The notes beneath the pieces are model-generated. The model was not told the DNA's origin. It made no database searches and was given only the letters and a program-made list of their open reading frames with translations. Positions 7,146 through 15,298 of a stretch of 64,000 nt of DNA are shown in pieces. How positions within the stretch are numbered: the stretch's first letter is position 1; every line of letters begins with the position of its first letter. Source of the DNA: a virus. The position numbers and the translations under genes are program-made. Where the stretch lies: the IMG/VR virus record IMGVR_UViG_3300046791_000454, positions 17,497 to 81,496 of that record; one strand, 5' to 3'.

Positions 7146-8303
7146 TCAACTCACGGCGGACAGGTGCGAGGTTGCGCGGCCGACTTGGGAGAGCGACGAG
7201 CGGGCGTTGCCGAGGGCGGAGAGGGAAGCGGCGGCGGAGCCGACGAGGGAGAACGAGAGCCGCGCGGTCGCGATGCGCGGCTCGAGCACGAGCAATCCGA
7301 CTGCCGAGCTGGCGACCGCGAAGGTCGTCCCGATGCACGGGAGCATATGCGCTGCGCGGAGCGATGTCGCGTTCCCGGTCAGCTGGACGCTTCCCGTTGC
7401 GGTCGCCACACGGAGCTCGCGGGCAAGCGCTACGGCTTGGCCCGTGAGCGCGAACGTCCCGGTGCTTGCCTGAAGTGTTGCCCCGGTCTGGAGCGTCAGC
7501 GCAGCCGGTTCGCCAGTGAGTGCGAAGCTTCCAGCGCTGGCCGTGAGCCGGTGGGCCGCATCGAGCGAGGCCGGTTCGCCAGTGAGCGTTAAGGAGCCCG
7601 GGGTGGCCGTCAGGAGCCGGCTCGCGACGAGCCCGGCCGCCTGGCCTGTCATGGCGAAGGAGCCGGTTGCAGCGGCCTCCTGAACGCGGAGCGCGGCGTC
7701 CTGACCCGTGAGCGCCAGGCTGCCCTGCGCAGCGCTCAGAAGGCGCGATGCCTTTGGAGCGGCAGCCACCCCTGTCAGGGCGAAGCTGGCCTGCGCGGCC
7801 GGCATGGTGACCGCGAACGTCGCGGTCGAGCCCGTGAGCGCGAAGCTGCCTTGCGAGGCAGGCAGCGCGACCTGGAGCGCCGCCGCAACGCCCGTAAGCG
7901 TGAAGCTCGCTTGCGTCGTCGTGAGCAGGCGCGACGCCACCAGCGAAGCGGCGTTGCCCGTCAGTACGAACGAGCCGACCGCGGCAGATAGAGTGACGGC
8001 GTGCGAGAGGCTGGCGTTCTGCGCAGTGAGGGAGAACGTTGTAGCCGCTAGTGCAAGCGCATGCGCAGCCGCGAGCGTCGCGGGTTCGCCGGTCAACGCG
8101 AAGGCGCCGAGCGTGGTCGCGAGTGAGTACGCGGAAGCCGTCGGCGGCAGTGCGCCCGAGAACGAGCGCCACGCCACGACGTCAGGCCCCGCAACGAGCG
8201 GGGGGAAGGCGAATAGGCTGGCCTCGCGCGCGTCGTTGTAGGCTGCGACGTCGGGCGCGACGACCAGCGACGGGCGCGCTACGACGTCGGCCGCGGTCGC
8301 CAT
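7146..8303 (-). CDS. Repeat protein with about 14 GSFALTG-type units (385 aa)
   Basis: From about residue 60 the protein is a run of units of 20-24 residues. Each has a core such as GSFALTGxAAxL, followed by Ala/Thr/Arg-rich linkers like ASRLLTAT. About 14 units can be counted, the last ones degenerate. The repeats lack Cys and look like short beta strands stacking into a fibrous solenoid. Similar FALTG repeats occur in phage and prophage tail-associated proteins. The N-terminal 55 residues are unique and the C-terminus changes to SLSQVGRATSHLSAV. It lies between two virion proteins, so a fibre or surface protein is likely. The repeats could mediate recombination. Confidence 0.65.
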   Translation of the reverse strand: MATAADVVARPSLVVAPDVAAYNDAREASLFAFPPLVAGPDVVAWRSFSGALPPTASAYSLATTLGAFALTGEPATLAAAHALALAATTFSLTAQNASLSHAVTLSAAVGSFVLTGNAASLVASRLLTTTQASFTLTGVAAALQVALPASQGSFALTGSTATFAVTMPAAQASFALTGVAAAPKASRLLSAAQGSLALTGQDAALRVQEAAATGSFAMTGQAAGLVASRLLTATPGSLTLTGEPASLDAAHRLTASAGSFALTGEPAALTLQTGATLQASTGTFALTGQAVALARELRVATATGSVQLTGNATSLRAAHMLPCIGTTFAVASSAVGLLVLEPRIATARLSFSLVGSAAASLSALGNARSSLSQVGRATSHLSAVS

Positions 8304-8304
8304 C

Positions 8305-8808
8305 TTACGCCGGAACTAGCGTGTCCACACTCGCGCCGGCGATGTCAGGCGGACCCGTTCGGTGGACCGTCAGGAAGTGGGCCTCCGAGTAGGGTGACGT
8401 CGCGATGAACGTGCCGCTGATGTCGCTCGTCACCTGAGAGACGAGCTCACCGGTGCTCACGCGGTAGCAGCGGACCGTGCAGTTCGCGGCTGCGCTCCCG
8501 TACTGGTCGCGCGTGACGCCGGCGAACGAGAGCCGCCCATTGCAGCCTGAGTTTGGCCAGACGCGTTGATAGTACGCCGCAGCCTTCACGTCTGAGACGC
8601 CTCCGGTGTCGAGCGTATAGCCCTGACCGGGCCACCAGTCGGTGCTCCAATCGTCGACGCCTAGAAAGTCGCTGTTAGCGAAGATGAGCCCGATAATAGG
8701 CGCCGGCTGAAACTCGTCCGCGCGGTCCCATTCGTCGTCAACGGCGCGGGAGTCGGACGCGAGAAGAAGTGGGACGCCGGTCGCAACCGACGAGACGAAC
8801 CCGCTCAC
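8305..8808 (-). CDS. Tail-associated protein with carboxypeptidase-regulatory-like domain (167 aa)
   Basis: GTG start overlapping the upstream stop. The N-terminal half is unusual and rich in Asp, Trp and Tyr. The C-terminal 75 residues (SFAGVTRDQYGS, CTVRCYRVSTGELV, SDISGTFIATSPYSEAHFL) read as a prealbumin-like beta sandwich of the kind found in phage virion proteins that bind surfaces. No catalytic residues are seen. It belongs to the fibre cassette at the end of the virion operon. Confidence 0.55.
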   Translation of the reverse strand: MSGFVSSVATGVPLLLASDSRAVDDEWDRADEFQPAPIIGLIFANSDFLGVDDWSTDWWPGQGYTLDTGGVSDVKAAAYYQRVWPNSGCNGRLSFAGVTRDQYGSAAANCTVRCYRVSTGELVSQVTSDISGTFIATSPYSEAHFLTVHRTGPPDIAGASVDTLVPA

Positions 8809-9068
8809 GGATCGCCCCGCTCGTGGCGCGCCAGATCGCCGAGCTCGCGGAGCCCGGCGCGCGGAACTACGTCGACGTCCCGAGATGGGACGACGATACC
8901 GGCGTCCGGAACCTGGCGCGTGATGGCGTCCTTTGCGTGATCAAGCATGCGCTTGGCCATCACCGCATCGCCGATGGTTCCGCCCACGGAGAGCATGCCG
9001 TTCGCGTGAAGGCGGACCGTGATCCAGGCCACGGCATCTTCGGGCTGCGGAGGAACTAGGCTACTCAT
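8805..9068 (-). CDS. Small hypothetical protein of the tail cassette (87 aa)
   Basis: ATG start inside the end of the upstream gene and a GTGA overlap with the downstream one. Short beta strands at VAWITVRLHANGMLSVGG precede a helix (IGDAVMAKRMLDHAKDAI). The pattern is that of a small, single-domain phage protein. No family recognised, and nothing points to an enzyme. Tight overlaps suggest co-translation with virion proteins. Confidence 0.55.
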   Translation of the reverse strand: MSSLVPPQPEDAVAWITVRLHANGMLSVGGTIGDAVMAKRMLDHAKDAITRQVPDAGIVVPSRDVDVVPRAGLRELGDLARHERGDP

Positions 9069-9489
9069 CGATCGCGCAATTCAAATCGAGCGCGACGCTC
9101 GCGGTCACGTTGAACACGACCAGGCTCGCCGAAACGGGGACGACGAGACCGCGGGGGAACGTGAAGATCATGCCGACGCCGACCGTCGCCGCGCTGTTCC
9201 AGCGACGATGGTAGTTCGTGGGCGCAGTGGGGGACGTACCCCACGTGAGCGACGCGGTTGTCACGCACGCCGGGTCGCCTGAGTTGTCGCGCTGAAACGT
9301 CGACGTCGTACCTGGAGTGACCCCTTGCGCGGCAGGCCGACCGATCCCGAACGAGCTCGCCGTGCCAGTGACCTGCACGAGGGACAGTTCCAGGACGCGA
9401 GCGACGACGCCGGCCGTCGTTCGAAGTTCCCAGTTGGCATTGCTGATCGTGACGTTCGACGTGCGGAGTGCGATAGATGCGAGGCTCAT
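9061..9489 (-). CDS. Virion-associated beta protein (142 aa)
   Basis: The sequence is made of beta strands rich in Thr, Val and Ser (SNVTISNANWELRTTAG, SLVVFNVTASVALDL). Segments IGRPAAQGVT and WNSAATVGVGMIFTFPRGLVV recall small structural proteins that follow fibres in phage operons. It ends within the next gene by eight bases. Likely a virion or tail-fibre accessory protein; no specific family is claimed. Confidence 0.55.
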   Translation of the reverse strand: MSLASIALRTSNVTISNANWELRTTAGVVARVLELSLVQVTGTASSFGIGRPAAQGVTPGTTSTFQRDNSGDPACVTTASLTWGTSPTAPTNYHRRWNSAATVGVGMIFTFPRGLVVPVSASLVVFNVTASVALDLNCAIDE

Positions 9490-9498
9490 GGTGTTCCT

Positions 9499-9912
9499 TT
9501 AGGCCAGCTGGAGCACGCCGTTGGCGGCGTCGAAGTCGATGAGGATAGACTCTCCGTTGTTCAGCGTGAGATCGGAGCCGTAATCGTACCAGCCGATGAG
9601 CTCCTTGTTCGTCGCCGTATCGTTGTAGATCACGATGTACCGAAACGCGGCAACGGTGCCCGAGGCCGTGAGTGTGAGGTCTTGAAGCACCAGCTTGTAG
9701 GTGCCGCTCGTCTGCGACGAGCTCGTGGTCGTGATGGCGCGCGCGCTGAGATTCGTGTACGCAATCTCGGTCAGATTCGAGAGCTGCGTATTCGACGCAA
9801 CGGGCGCGTTCGCCGCAGCCGTGAGCGCCACCTTGAGCGCGTCGCTTCCGAGGTTGTGGACCTTCTCGGCGACGGCCTCGACGAAGCTGTTGAATTTATT
9901 AAACGATGCCAT
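9499..9912 (-). CDS. Conserved phage virion protein starting MASFNKFNSFVEAVAEKVHNL (137 aa)
   Basis: The N-terminus, from FNKFNSFVEAV through KVHNLGSDALKVALT, closely resembles a family found widely in tailed phages as a small structural protein near fibres. The rest is beta-rich (YKLVLQDLTLTASG, FRYIVIYND). A ribosome binding site AAGGAAG precedes the ATG. It is the first gene after a terminator hairpin, so its four- or five-gene cassette may have its own promoter, though none was recognised. Confidence 0.65.
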   Translation of the reverse strand: MASFNKFNSFVEAVAEKVHNLGSDALKVALTAAANAPVASNTQLSNLTEIAYTNLSARAITTTSSSQTSGTYKLVLQDLTLTASGTVAAFRYIVIYNDTATNKELIGWYDYGSDLTLNNGESILIDFDAANGVLQLA

Positions 9913-9978
9913 TGGGCGCTTCCTTACACGGCAAAACGGACCGCCTTTTGAGGCGCCGCCCTACAGGTTGATCTGGGC

Positions 9979-10011
9979 AAAAAAAGGCGCCGCTCAATGC
10001 GGCGGGCGCCT
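9979..10011 (-). terminator. Rho-independent terminator inside the virion block
   Basis: On the minus strand AGGCGCC pairs with GGCGCCT, enclosing a smaller GC stem, and runs straight into seven T residues. It overlaps the stop of the gene at 10011. A second small hairpin, CGCCT-CAAA-AGGCG, follows at about 9943-9956. It should split the last fibre cassette from the lysis and fibre genes upstream. Confidence 0.75.
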
Positions 10012-10289
10012 CAGAGGGGCATCGTTGGCGTGCGCTCCAGGATGGCCATCAGCGCCTCCGCCTCATCGGGCCGCTCAGCCCAGGCGCGCTTGGCGATTCT
10101 GGAGACCAGCGCCGCCCGAGCGGGCAGCGGGTGATGCGTCGTCGCGGCGTAGGCGACCGAGACCTCGAGGGGCAGCGCGTCGACGTCCACCGCGTTCAGC
10201 GCGGCGGCGAGGTCGTCCAGGCGGCCGTCCCGCTGGAGCGCGTCGGTCAGCTCGAGAGCCTCCTGAACGAGCGCCAGAACGTCGGTCAA
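10011..10289 (-). CDS. Small helical hypothetical protein (92 aa)
   Basis: Read from a TTG at 10289 that overlaps the stop of the upstream gene (TTGA). The product is helical: LTDALQRDGRLDDLAAALNAVDV, AALVSRIAKRAWAERPDEAEALMAIL. It has no membrane segment and no Cys. The terminator stem covers its stop codon. It follows a transglycosylase-like gene and might be a partner of it, but that is only position. Confidence 0.5.
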   Translation of the reverse strand: MTDVLALVQEALELTDALQRDGRLDDLAAALNAVDVDALPLEVSVAYAATTHHPLPARAALVSRIAKRAWAERPDEAEALMAILERTPTMPL

Positions 10290-10849
10290 GGGGCGCCCCG
10301 ACGCATCTTGCCTGCGCGGTCGAGCCACTTGCGCACCTCGGCGAGGCGGACGCGCGACGCTTCGAGCGCCTCGGGGTCGTCGCACCCGGCGCCATGCCAC
10401 AACGCGAACGGCGCCTCGGGGCAGGTGACCATCGAGCCCCGCAGCCGGCGCAGCCCGGTGCGGAAGACTTCGGCCCTCGAGCCGACGAGCCGCTCCCGTT
10501 CCTCGGGGCTCTGCGCGTGCAGCTGAATCAATCCGATAGCCAGCCCGTTGTCGCACCGCCACGGCTCAAGCCTCTTGGCTGCGTCGAGGCACGCGAAGCT
10601 GTCCACGTCGAGCGAGTAGTCCGACTCGACGCGACTCAGCGCCAGTAGGACCAACGCACTGCCGGCGGTCGTGTAGCCTGGCAGTCGCGCTGCGTCGGGT
10701 TCGTGGGCGACGAACCAGGCCGTACGCGCGATGTCCTTGAGACGGGTCCGGCGTTCGTCGACCGACTCGACGGCGTTGCCCGGCTGCGGGCGCAGCGCGA
10801 GCTCGGGCGGGGCGGCCGCGAGCACGAGGGCGATGAGCGCTTCGAGCAT
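10286..10849 (-). CDS. Putative lytic transglycosylase-like protein with signal peptide (187 aa)
   Basis: The ATG at 10849 is chosen because it follows the upstream stop by two bases and gives a hydrophobic N-terminus (MLEALIALVLAAAPP). Features of the SLT/goose-lysozyme fold are visible: LSRVESDYS with Glu75 as candidate catalytic acid, GLIQLH at about 106-111, and ALWHGAGC near residue 150. Two Cys pairs suit an exported protein. Such enzymes cut peptidoglycan glycan strands, here either in lysis or during DNA entry. The match is weak at sequence level, so a degenerate or non-catalytic relative is possible. Confidence 0.45.
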   Translation of the reverse strand: MLEALIALVLAAAPPELALRPQPGNAVESVDERRTRLKDIARTAWFVAHEPDAARLPGYTTAGSALVLLALSRVESDYSLDVDSFACLDAAKRLEPWRCDNGLAIGLIQLHAQSPEERERLVGSRAEVFRTGLRRLRGSMVTCPEAPFALWHGAGCDDPEALEASRVRLAEVRKWLDRAGKMRRGAP

Positions 10850-10851
10850 CG

Positions 10852-12207
10852 TCACAGCGGCCTCTGGAACTGCACGGCGTACAGGCTGGAGCACTCTTCC
10901 GCACCCGTGTTCGACCCGCACAAGTACGCCGTCGCCGGCAGCGAGATGGCCGCCGCAGCCGCTGCCGACGCAACGCCGTTGCCCGCCGTCGCTCCCAGGA
11001 CCTCGAGGACCTGCTCGCGCGGCGTGTGCCGCGCCCGGATGCAGAGCGGCGTCTCACGGCTCCAGGTGAGCGCCGAGCTCACGGTGTTGTTGGCGCCGCC
11101 GAGTCGGAGCACGAGCTTCGAGTCGGCCTGCCTCAGGAAGAGGCGGTTGTTGGCGTCGAAGTAGAGCAGGTTGTGGTCCGAGCCCTGCTCGGCCGTCGCG
11201 TAGTGCGGAGCGAACACCTTCAACATGTCGAAATAGCCGCCGGGGGCGATGATCGACGGCGAGGAGAGGGAGAGGACGTCGGCTGCGCGCGAGGCGGCCG
11301 CGCCCGTCGTGGGGATGGCGCTGGTCGGGTACTTGCCATCTTCGATCTGCACCCACGCCGCGTCGACCTTGCCCTGCGCAGTGGCGAAGGCATCGCAGGG
11401 AATGACGCTCACGTTCGCACCAGTGGCCGTGTAATTCGCAACGTTGTCTCCGCGGTGCCACAGGCTCAGGTAGACGATGCCGCCCGTGTTCATGGTGCCC
11501 GTGCCGCCCGAGCATCCCGTGAATGTCGTGCTCGTCTTGCCCGTGTAGGCAACCGTCTGCACGCCCGCCCCAGTCGTGACGTTCAGCGTGCCCGAGGCCG
11601 GGAAGGCCGCCGTGTCCGCGACGCTGATGGTCGTTTGCGGCAGGTTCAGGCCGTCCGACGCGGCCGCGATGGTCGTCTGCACGTCGGTGTCGGCGATCCT
11701 CTGCCCGCTGTTCGAGTTGACCGAGCTCTGCGTCGCTGCACCCGACGTGATGACGCCGTTCGTGAGCCACGCCGACATACACCCAGGCTGCCCAATCGTG
11801 GCGCCGGTCCAAGCCGTGAAGACGAACCCCAGGTTCACGGCGTCGGCGTCCGCAACCCTTGTGGCCTCGGTGGCGCCACTCGGCCCCGCGACATGTGTGA
11901 CGGTAGCGTTTGAGGTTGTCCACGTGAACGCGTCGCTAAGCGGATTGCGGTTCGTCGCAGCACGCTCGACGGATAGACCCCAGACGGCGCCGTTCACGCT
12001 CCGAGCTCGAGCAGCGTTCGCGCCGAAGCCGGTGCGCAGCGTCTGGGCCGAGGTCTGCGACGTGCGGCCCGTCGTCGCGCAGGTGATGGCCACGCCGCTC
12101 GGCAAGTTGAACCCGTCGGCGCCAGGGTCGCCCGCGAAGAACGCGGACATGAGAACCCGGCGACGCCGCTGGGCGAAGAACCGCGCGGTTTCCTCGTCGA
12201 CGCGCAC
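10852..12207 (-). CDS. Tail fibre or adhesion protein (451 aa)
   Basis: GTG start overlapping the upstream TAG. The protein is Thr-, Ala- and Gly-rich and beta-structured, with paired Cys residues. TTISVADTAAFPASGTLNV and AYTGKTSTTFTGCSGGTG are repeats of the sort found in phage fibre stalks. The C-terminal half (WVQIEDGKYPTSAIPT, DMLKVFAPHYATAEQG, LVLRLGGANNTV) resembles concanavalin/LamG-like receptor-binding folds. It sits among other fibre-like genes after the lysis enzymes. A carbohydrate-binding role is inferred. Confidence 0.6.
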   Translation of the reverse strand: MRVDEETARFFAQRRRRVLMSAFFAGDPGADGFNLPSGVAITCATTGRTSQTSAQTLRTGFGANAARARSVNGAVWGLSVERAATNRNPLSDAFTWTTSNATVTHVAGPSGATEATRVADADAVNLGFVFTAWTGATIGQPGCMSAWLTNGVITSGAATQSSVNSNSGQRIADTDVQTTIAAASDGLNLPQTTISVADTAAFPASGTLNVTTGAGVQTVAYTGKTSTTFTGCSGGTGTMNTGGIVYLSLWHRGDNVANYTATGANVSVIPCDAFATAQGKVDAAWVQIEDGKYPTSAIPTTGAAASRAADVLSLSSPSIIAPGGYFDMLKVFAPHYATAEQGSDHNLLYFDANNRLFLRQADSKLVLRLGGANNTVSSALTWSRETPLCIRARHTPREQVLEVLGATAGNGVASAAAAAAISLPATAYLCGSNTGAEECSSLYAVQFQRPL

Positions 12208-12503
12208 TAGCTCTGCTCACTCCACCCAACGCCCACGCAGGTGATAGCCCCCGAACCGGCCACGGTTCGATTCACCCGGAGCAGCTGCGTGTTGTTGGGA
12301 ACCTCGACCTGTTGGTCTGCGGTAAGCGAGCCGGTGCACGCATTGAAGTTCGTCTTGTCGATCGAAGATTCGATTACGACGGTCGCGCTCGCCGCGCCGA
12401 TGCCGATGAACTGGAACCACATGCCTACGTAGGTGCTGCAATCGACTGCCGCGCCGGTAGCGGCGCCGGCAGGCACTAGAAGCGTGATGGTGTCTTTTCT
12501 CAA
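12207..12503 (-). CDS. Small virion protein (98 aa)
   Basis: The TTG at 12503 is taken as start because GAGGAG lies six bases upstream. The protein is beta-rich: RKDTITLLVPAGAATG, MWFQFIGIGAASATVVIESS, QLLRVNRTVAGSGAITCVGVG. This is typical of small structural proteins that decorate tails or heads. It overlaps the fibre gene downstream and follows the endolysin by ten bases. Specific role unknown. Confidence 0.55.
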   Translation of the reverse strand: MRKDTITLLVPAGAATGAAVDCSTYVGMWFQFIGIGAASATVVIESSIDKTNFNACTGSLTADQQVEVPNNTQLLRVNRTVAGSGAITCVGVGWSEQS

Positions 12504-12513
12504 TGTGGTCTCC

Positions 12514-13674
12514 TCAGGCCGCCGCAGGCGACGGGTCAGTGTCCGGTTCGAGACTGGTAAGCGCCGCCCGAATGGCGGCTCGCGTTTTGGGACCGACCAC
12601 CGCGTCCGGCGTGAGCCCATGACGCTTCTGGAACGCGACAACGGCGGCCGTGGTTGCAGGCCCAGGAAGCCCGTCCTCGGCAAGCGGCGGGCGTGCGCCG
12701 ATGATGTTGAGCGCTCGTTGGCACCCGAGCAGCGTCGAGAGGTCGACGTGTGTCCGCGCGTGTGGCAGCGCCGCACCTGAGCACCAGGCGAGGAGGTCGA
12801 CCGCAGAGCCAGCGAAGCGGTTGGCGTCGGCGTGGCCCGGGTAGCCGGAGACCGAGGCCGAGTCGGTCCACTGCCAGAAGGCCCAGCTGGGCCAATCGCT
12901 CGGCGTGAGCGGTGAGCCAGTAGTGTAATGGGCAAGCCACAAGTCGCAGCGTCGGGCCGCCTCCGCACGCTCCGCGCGAGGCAATAGGGACCAGAACCCT
13001 GGCGCCGTGTAGAGCAGCGGCCGGCGGGGCATCAAGAGCTCGCCGAGCTCCTCGACGGCCGTGAGCACGAGATCGCCGAACGCTCCGGCATCGAGGCCGC
13101 CGAGCGCCGACGTGGACGACTGCCATTCGACGTCGACCGCGAGGGGGAGGTCGACAGTGCCCGCGCGGTCAACGACCTCGACGAATCGCCGCATCTGCGC
13201 GCGAGGATCGGTCGTGCGTAGGAAGTGGTAGGCGCCGGTGAGGAGCGCCGCGTCCTTCGCACGCGCAATGTGCTCGCCGAAGGCGGAGTCCGTGAGCGTC
13301 ATCCCCTCACTCGCTTTGGCGATGACGAACGTGTTGCCCGCCGCGGCGATGCGTTCGAGGTCGGCACCGCGCTGGTAGCTCGAGAGATCGACGCCCTTGG
13401 CCTGAGGTCGAGCTGGGCTGTAGTCCGCGTCGAACGGAGCAACCGGCGGCAGGCTCGTCGCGACGTAGAGGTTCGTGCCGAGGATGTGGACGCCAGTCTG
13501 CCCGGTGCGGCCGATGGTGTCGTGCCAGGTCACGCGCGCGGTCACGTATAGCGGCCCGAACTGCCGGTGCTCCTCGTAGCCGACGTGACGCTTACTCTTG
13601 TCGTATTCGATCGACTCGGCCCACGCGGTCATCGCGGGCGTCACCTCGGAGTCGCGCATCGGGCGGTCGCTCAT
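12514..13674 (-). CDS. Endolysin: GH25 muramidase with peptidoglycan-binding domain (386 aa)
   Basis: Residues 90-300 match glycoside hydrolase family 25: GVDLSSYQ at 94-101, FVIAKASEG at about 116-124, GAYHF at 147-151 and PLAVDVEW at 177-184, whose Asp-x-Glu is the catalytic centre. Residues 320-375 (CQRALNIIG, DGLPGPATTAAVVAFQKRHGL) form a type 1 peptidoglycan-binding domain. The first 85 residues are extra and may be a third module. The enzyme cuts the N-acetylmuramic acid to N-acetylglucosamine bond. No signal peptide is seen, so release would depend on a holin such as the membrane protein at 14611. It overlaps the Cys-rich gene upstream. Confidence 0.85.
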   Translation of the reverse strand: MSDRPMRDSEVTPAMTAWAESIEYDKSKRHVGYEEHRQFGPLYVTARVTWHDTIGRTGQTGVHILGTNLYVATSLPPVAPFDADYSPARPQAKGVDLSSYQRGADLERIAAAGNTFVIAKASEGMTLTDSAFGEHIARAKDAALLTGAYHFLRTTDPRAQMRRFVEVVDRAGTVDLPLAVDVEWQSSTSALGGLDAGAFGDLVLTAVEELGELLMPRRPLLYTAPGFWSLLPRAERAEAARRCDLWLAHYTTGSPLTPSDWPSWAFWQWTDSASVSGYPGHADANRFAGSAVDLLAWCSGAALPHARTHVDLSTLLGCQRALNIIGARPPLAEDGLPGPATTAAVVAFQKRHGLTPDAVVGPKTRAAIRAALTSLEPDTDPSPAAA

Positions 13675-13937
13675 GCATCCTCAAACTTGCTTCGCCAGAT
13701 TAGGAGGTCGCGAATGGCCTGGGTGCGGTCGCCGTACAGAAGCTCGGACCGAACGCGGTCGCCCTCGCGGCGATGCTCCATGGGGCAGCGCGCGAGGCTC
13801 TCATCGACAAGGCCTAAGATGGCGTCGTCGGACATCTTCCTGACGGTGGAAGACGATCCCGGTCGCATCGTTGGAGTCTTGCGGCACGCGCACGGCTCCG
13901 CAATCGAGTATGGTGAGCCGCAGCGATTACAATACAC
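13671..13937 (-). CDS. Small zinc-ribbon-like protein (88 aa)
   Basis: The GTG at 13937 is preferred because GGGAG precedes it by about eight bases. The N-terminus carries YCNRCGSPYSIAEPCAC, a CxxC...CxC set for one zinc. The C-terminal part (DDAILGLVDESLARCPMEH, DRTQAIRDLLIWRSKFEDA) is helical and resembles small helical phage proteins. It lies between the cysteine peptidase and the endolysin. A shorter form starting at the internal Met (MSDDAIL) is possible. Confidence 0.5.
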   Translation of the reverse strand: MYCNRCGSPYSIAEPCACRKTPTMRPGSSSTVRKMSDDAILGLVDESLARCPMEHRREGDRVRSELLYGDRTQAIRDLLIWRSKFEDA

Positions 13938-13957
13938 CGTTTGAGCTCCCCGCTGTG

Positions 13958-14614
13958 TCACGCAACGGGAAACGTCGCGTCGCCGTGGTCGGCCAGTGCA
14001 AGCGCGAAGTCGTCGTAGCTCATGGCGAAGTAGCCGTCCTTGCCCCACGAGGTGCCCCAGCTATTACAAAACCAGACGAGCCGTGCGCCCGCGTCGTAGC
14101 CGACGAGCTCCACCTCGTGGCCGCCGCGAACGGTGCCGCGATAGCGAACCACGCCGTGCGCATCGGGCTCGTCGCAACCTGTCAACCACGTGAGCCCCGA
14201 GATCCCAGGCCCGAGCATGAGCGCGCCGATGGCGTGCGACGGCGAGAAGGCGTGCTTGTACCCAGAGATCCAGCCACGCGTCTTCATGACCCGCATCACG
14301 GCGAGGCCGCTTGAGCCGGTGTCGAAAGGCGGGTAGACGCCGAGGATGTGGTCGTGGTGCGTCGCCTGGGCGTAGACGCTCACGGCGTCCGCCTCGGTCA
14401 TGTGCCTACCGAAGGGCGCCGTAGAGACGCAGCCAACGGCCGCATTGCCTGTGCAGGACCCAAGCTGACCCTGGTCGAAGGGAGCCACGTTGCGCTCCCA
14501 GCGAATCGTCCGGTGCTCCGCCTGCTCGGCGGGGAACGCGAGGGACCGGTCGTCGTGTGCAACGTGGCGGCCGAGGCGCGGGTCGTGAGGGAGGAAGCGC
14601 GACCGGAGAATCAC
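13958..14614 (-). CDS. Papain-like (C1 family) cysteine peptidase (218 aa)
   Basis: GTG start overlapping the upstream stop. The catalytic set of papain-type enzymes is complete: DQGQLGSCTGNA with Gln48 (oxyanion hole) and Cys54, GGHEVELVGYD with His166, and FCNSWGTSWG with Asn184. No signal peptide or long propeptide is present; the first 40 residues are a short lead. Such peptidases are found in phages near tail or lysis genes, where they may act on cell-envelope or virion proteins. The position between a holin-like gene and the endolysin favours a lysis or entry role, but the substrate is unknown. Confidence 0.8.
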   Translation of the reverse strand: MILRSRFLPHDPRLGRHVAHDDRSLAFPAEQAEHRTIRWERNVAPFDQGQLGSCTGNAAVGCVSTAPFGRHMTEADAVSVYAQATHHDHILGVYPPFDTGSSGLAVMRVMKTRGWISGYKHAFSPSHAIGALMLGPGISGLTWLTGCDEPDAHGVVRYRGTVRGGHEVELVGYDAGARLVWFCNSWGTSWGKDGYFAMSYDDFALALADHGDATFPVA

Positions 14615-15291
14615 TTGCCGGCGTCCTTCGCGCGCTTCGCCGCGAGCCTGCGGTGCACGTCTGCCATGCTCGGGCGCCATGGCGCTGCCGTGCGCATGCC
14701 CCCGTCGCCGACGACCGTGCTGCCGAGCTTGCTGCTGTGCTCCGAGACGAGCTCGGCGATGATTGACTCCAACTCTGTGACGCCGACGCAAAGACCCGCG
14801 AGCTCTGGAGCCGCCAAGAGCCGCAAGCCCTCCTCGCAGACCGGCTCTGCCGCGTTGGCGATGTCCGCGGCCGTCTTGCGCTCGCCGGCAGTGCACGCAG
14901 CCCACGTGAGCCCAAGCCCGCCCCATACGGCGAGCAGGCCCGTTGCCCACGCGATGCGCGCCACATCGCTCGGCGGCGGGGCCCTCGGCGACTTCGGGGT
15001 CGGAGGCCCGTCGCCCGCGGGGGCGCTTGGCGGCGCCTTGGCGGCCTTCACGTTCTCATGCATGCCCGAGCCAGCCAGGCCTGCGACGAGGCCCGTCAGG
15101 GTCGACATGAGCGCCGCCTTCGGGCCCTCGCCCATGCCGAGGCCGTGAGCGACACCGATGGCGATGCCGCCCGCCGTCGAAAGGACCGGAAGCAGGCGAT
15201 CGGAGACCTTGCCCTTGAGGCTACGGCAGACGAGGTAGAGGGCCACGCAGGCCACAAGCAGAACGGAGGGATCTTTCAGAATATCGAGCAT
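14611..15291 (-). CDS. Membrane protein, holin candidate (226 aa)
   Basis: ATG with GAGG five bases upstream. Hydrophobic segments are seen at about residues 9-24 (VLLVACVALYLVC), 41-56 (STAGGIAIGVAHGLG), 64-78 and 120-140 (WATGLLAVWGGLGLTWAA). A Pro/Lys-rich linker (SAPAGDGPPTPKSPRAPPP) separates the third and fourth. The C-terminal 75 residues are soluble and helical. Gene order before the peptidase and muramidase is that of a holin. It is longer than most holins, and the fourth segment could be a separate anchor or spanin-like part. Confidence 0.5.
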   Translation of the reverse strand: MLDILKDPSVLLVACVALYLVCRSLKGKVSDRLLPVLSTAGGIAIGVAHGLGMGEGPKAALMSTLTGLVAGLAGSGMHENVKAAKAPPSAPAGDGPPTPKSPRAPPPSDVARIAWATGLLAVWGGLGLTWAACTAGERKTAADIANAAEPVCEEGLRLLAAPELAGLCVGVTELESIIAELVSEHSSKLGSTVVGDGGMRTAAPWRPSMADVHRRLAAKRAKDAGK

Positions 15292-15298
15292 GGGGTCC

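Noticed and set aside
7146-8303. CRISPR-like repeats
   Set aside because: Repeats are coding, degenerate and without regular unique spacers.
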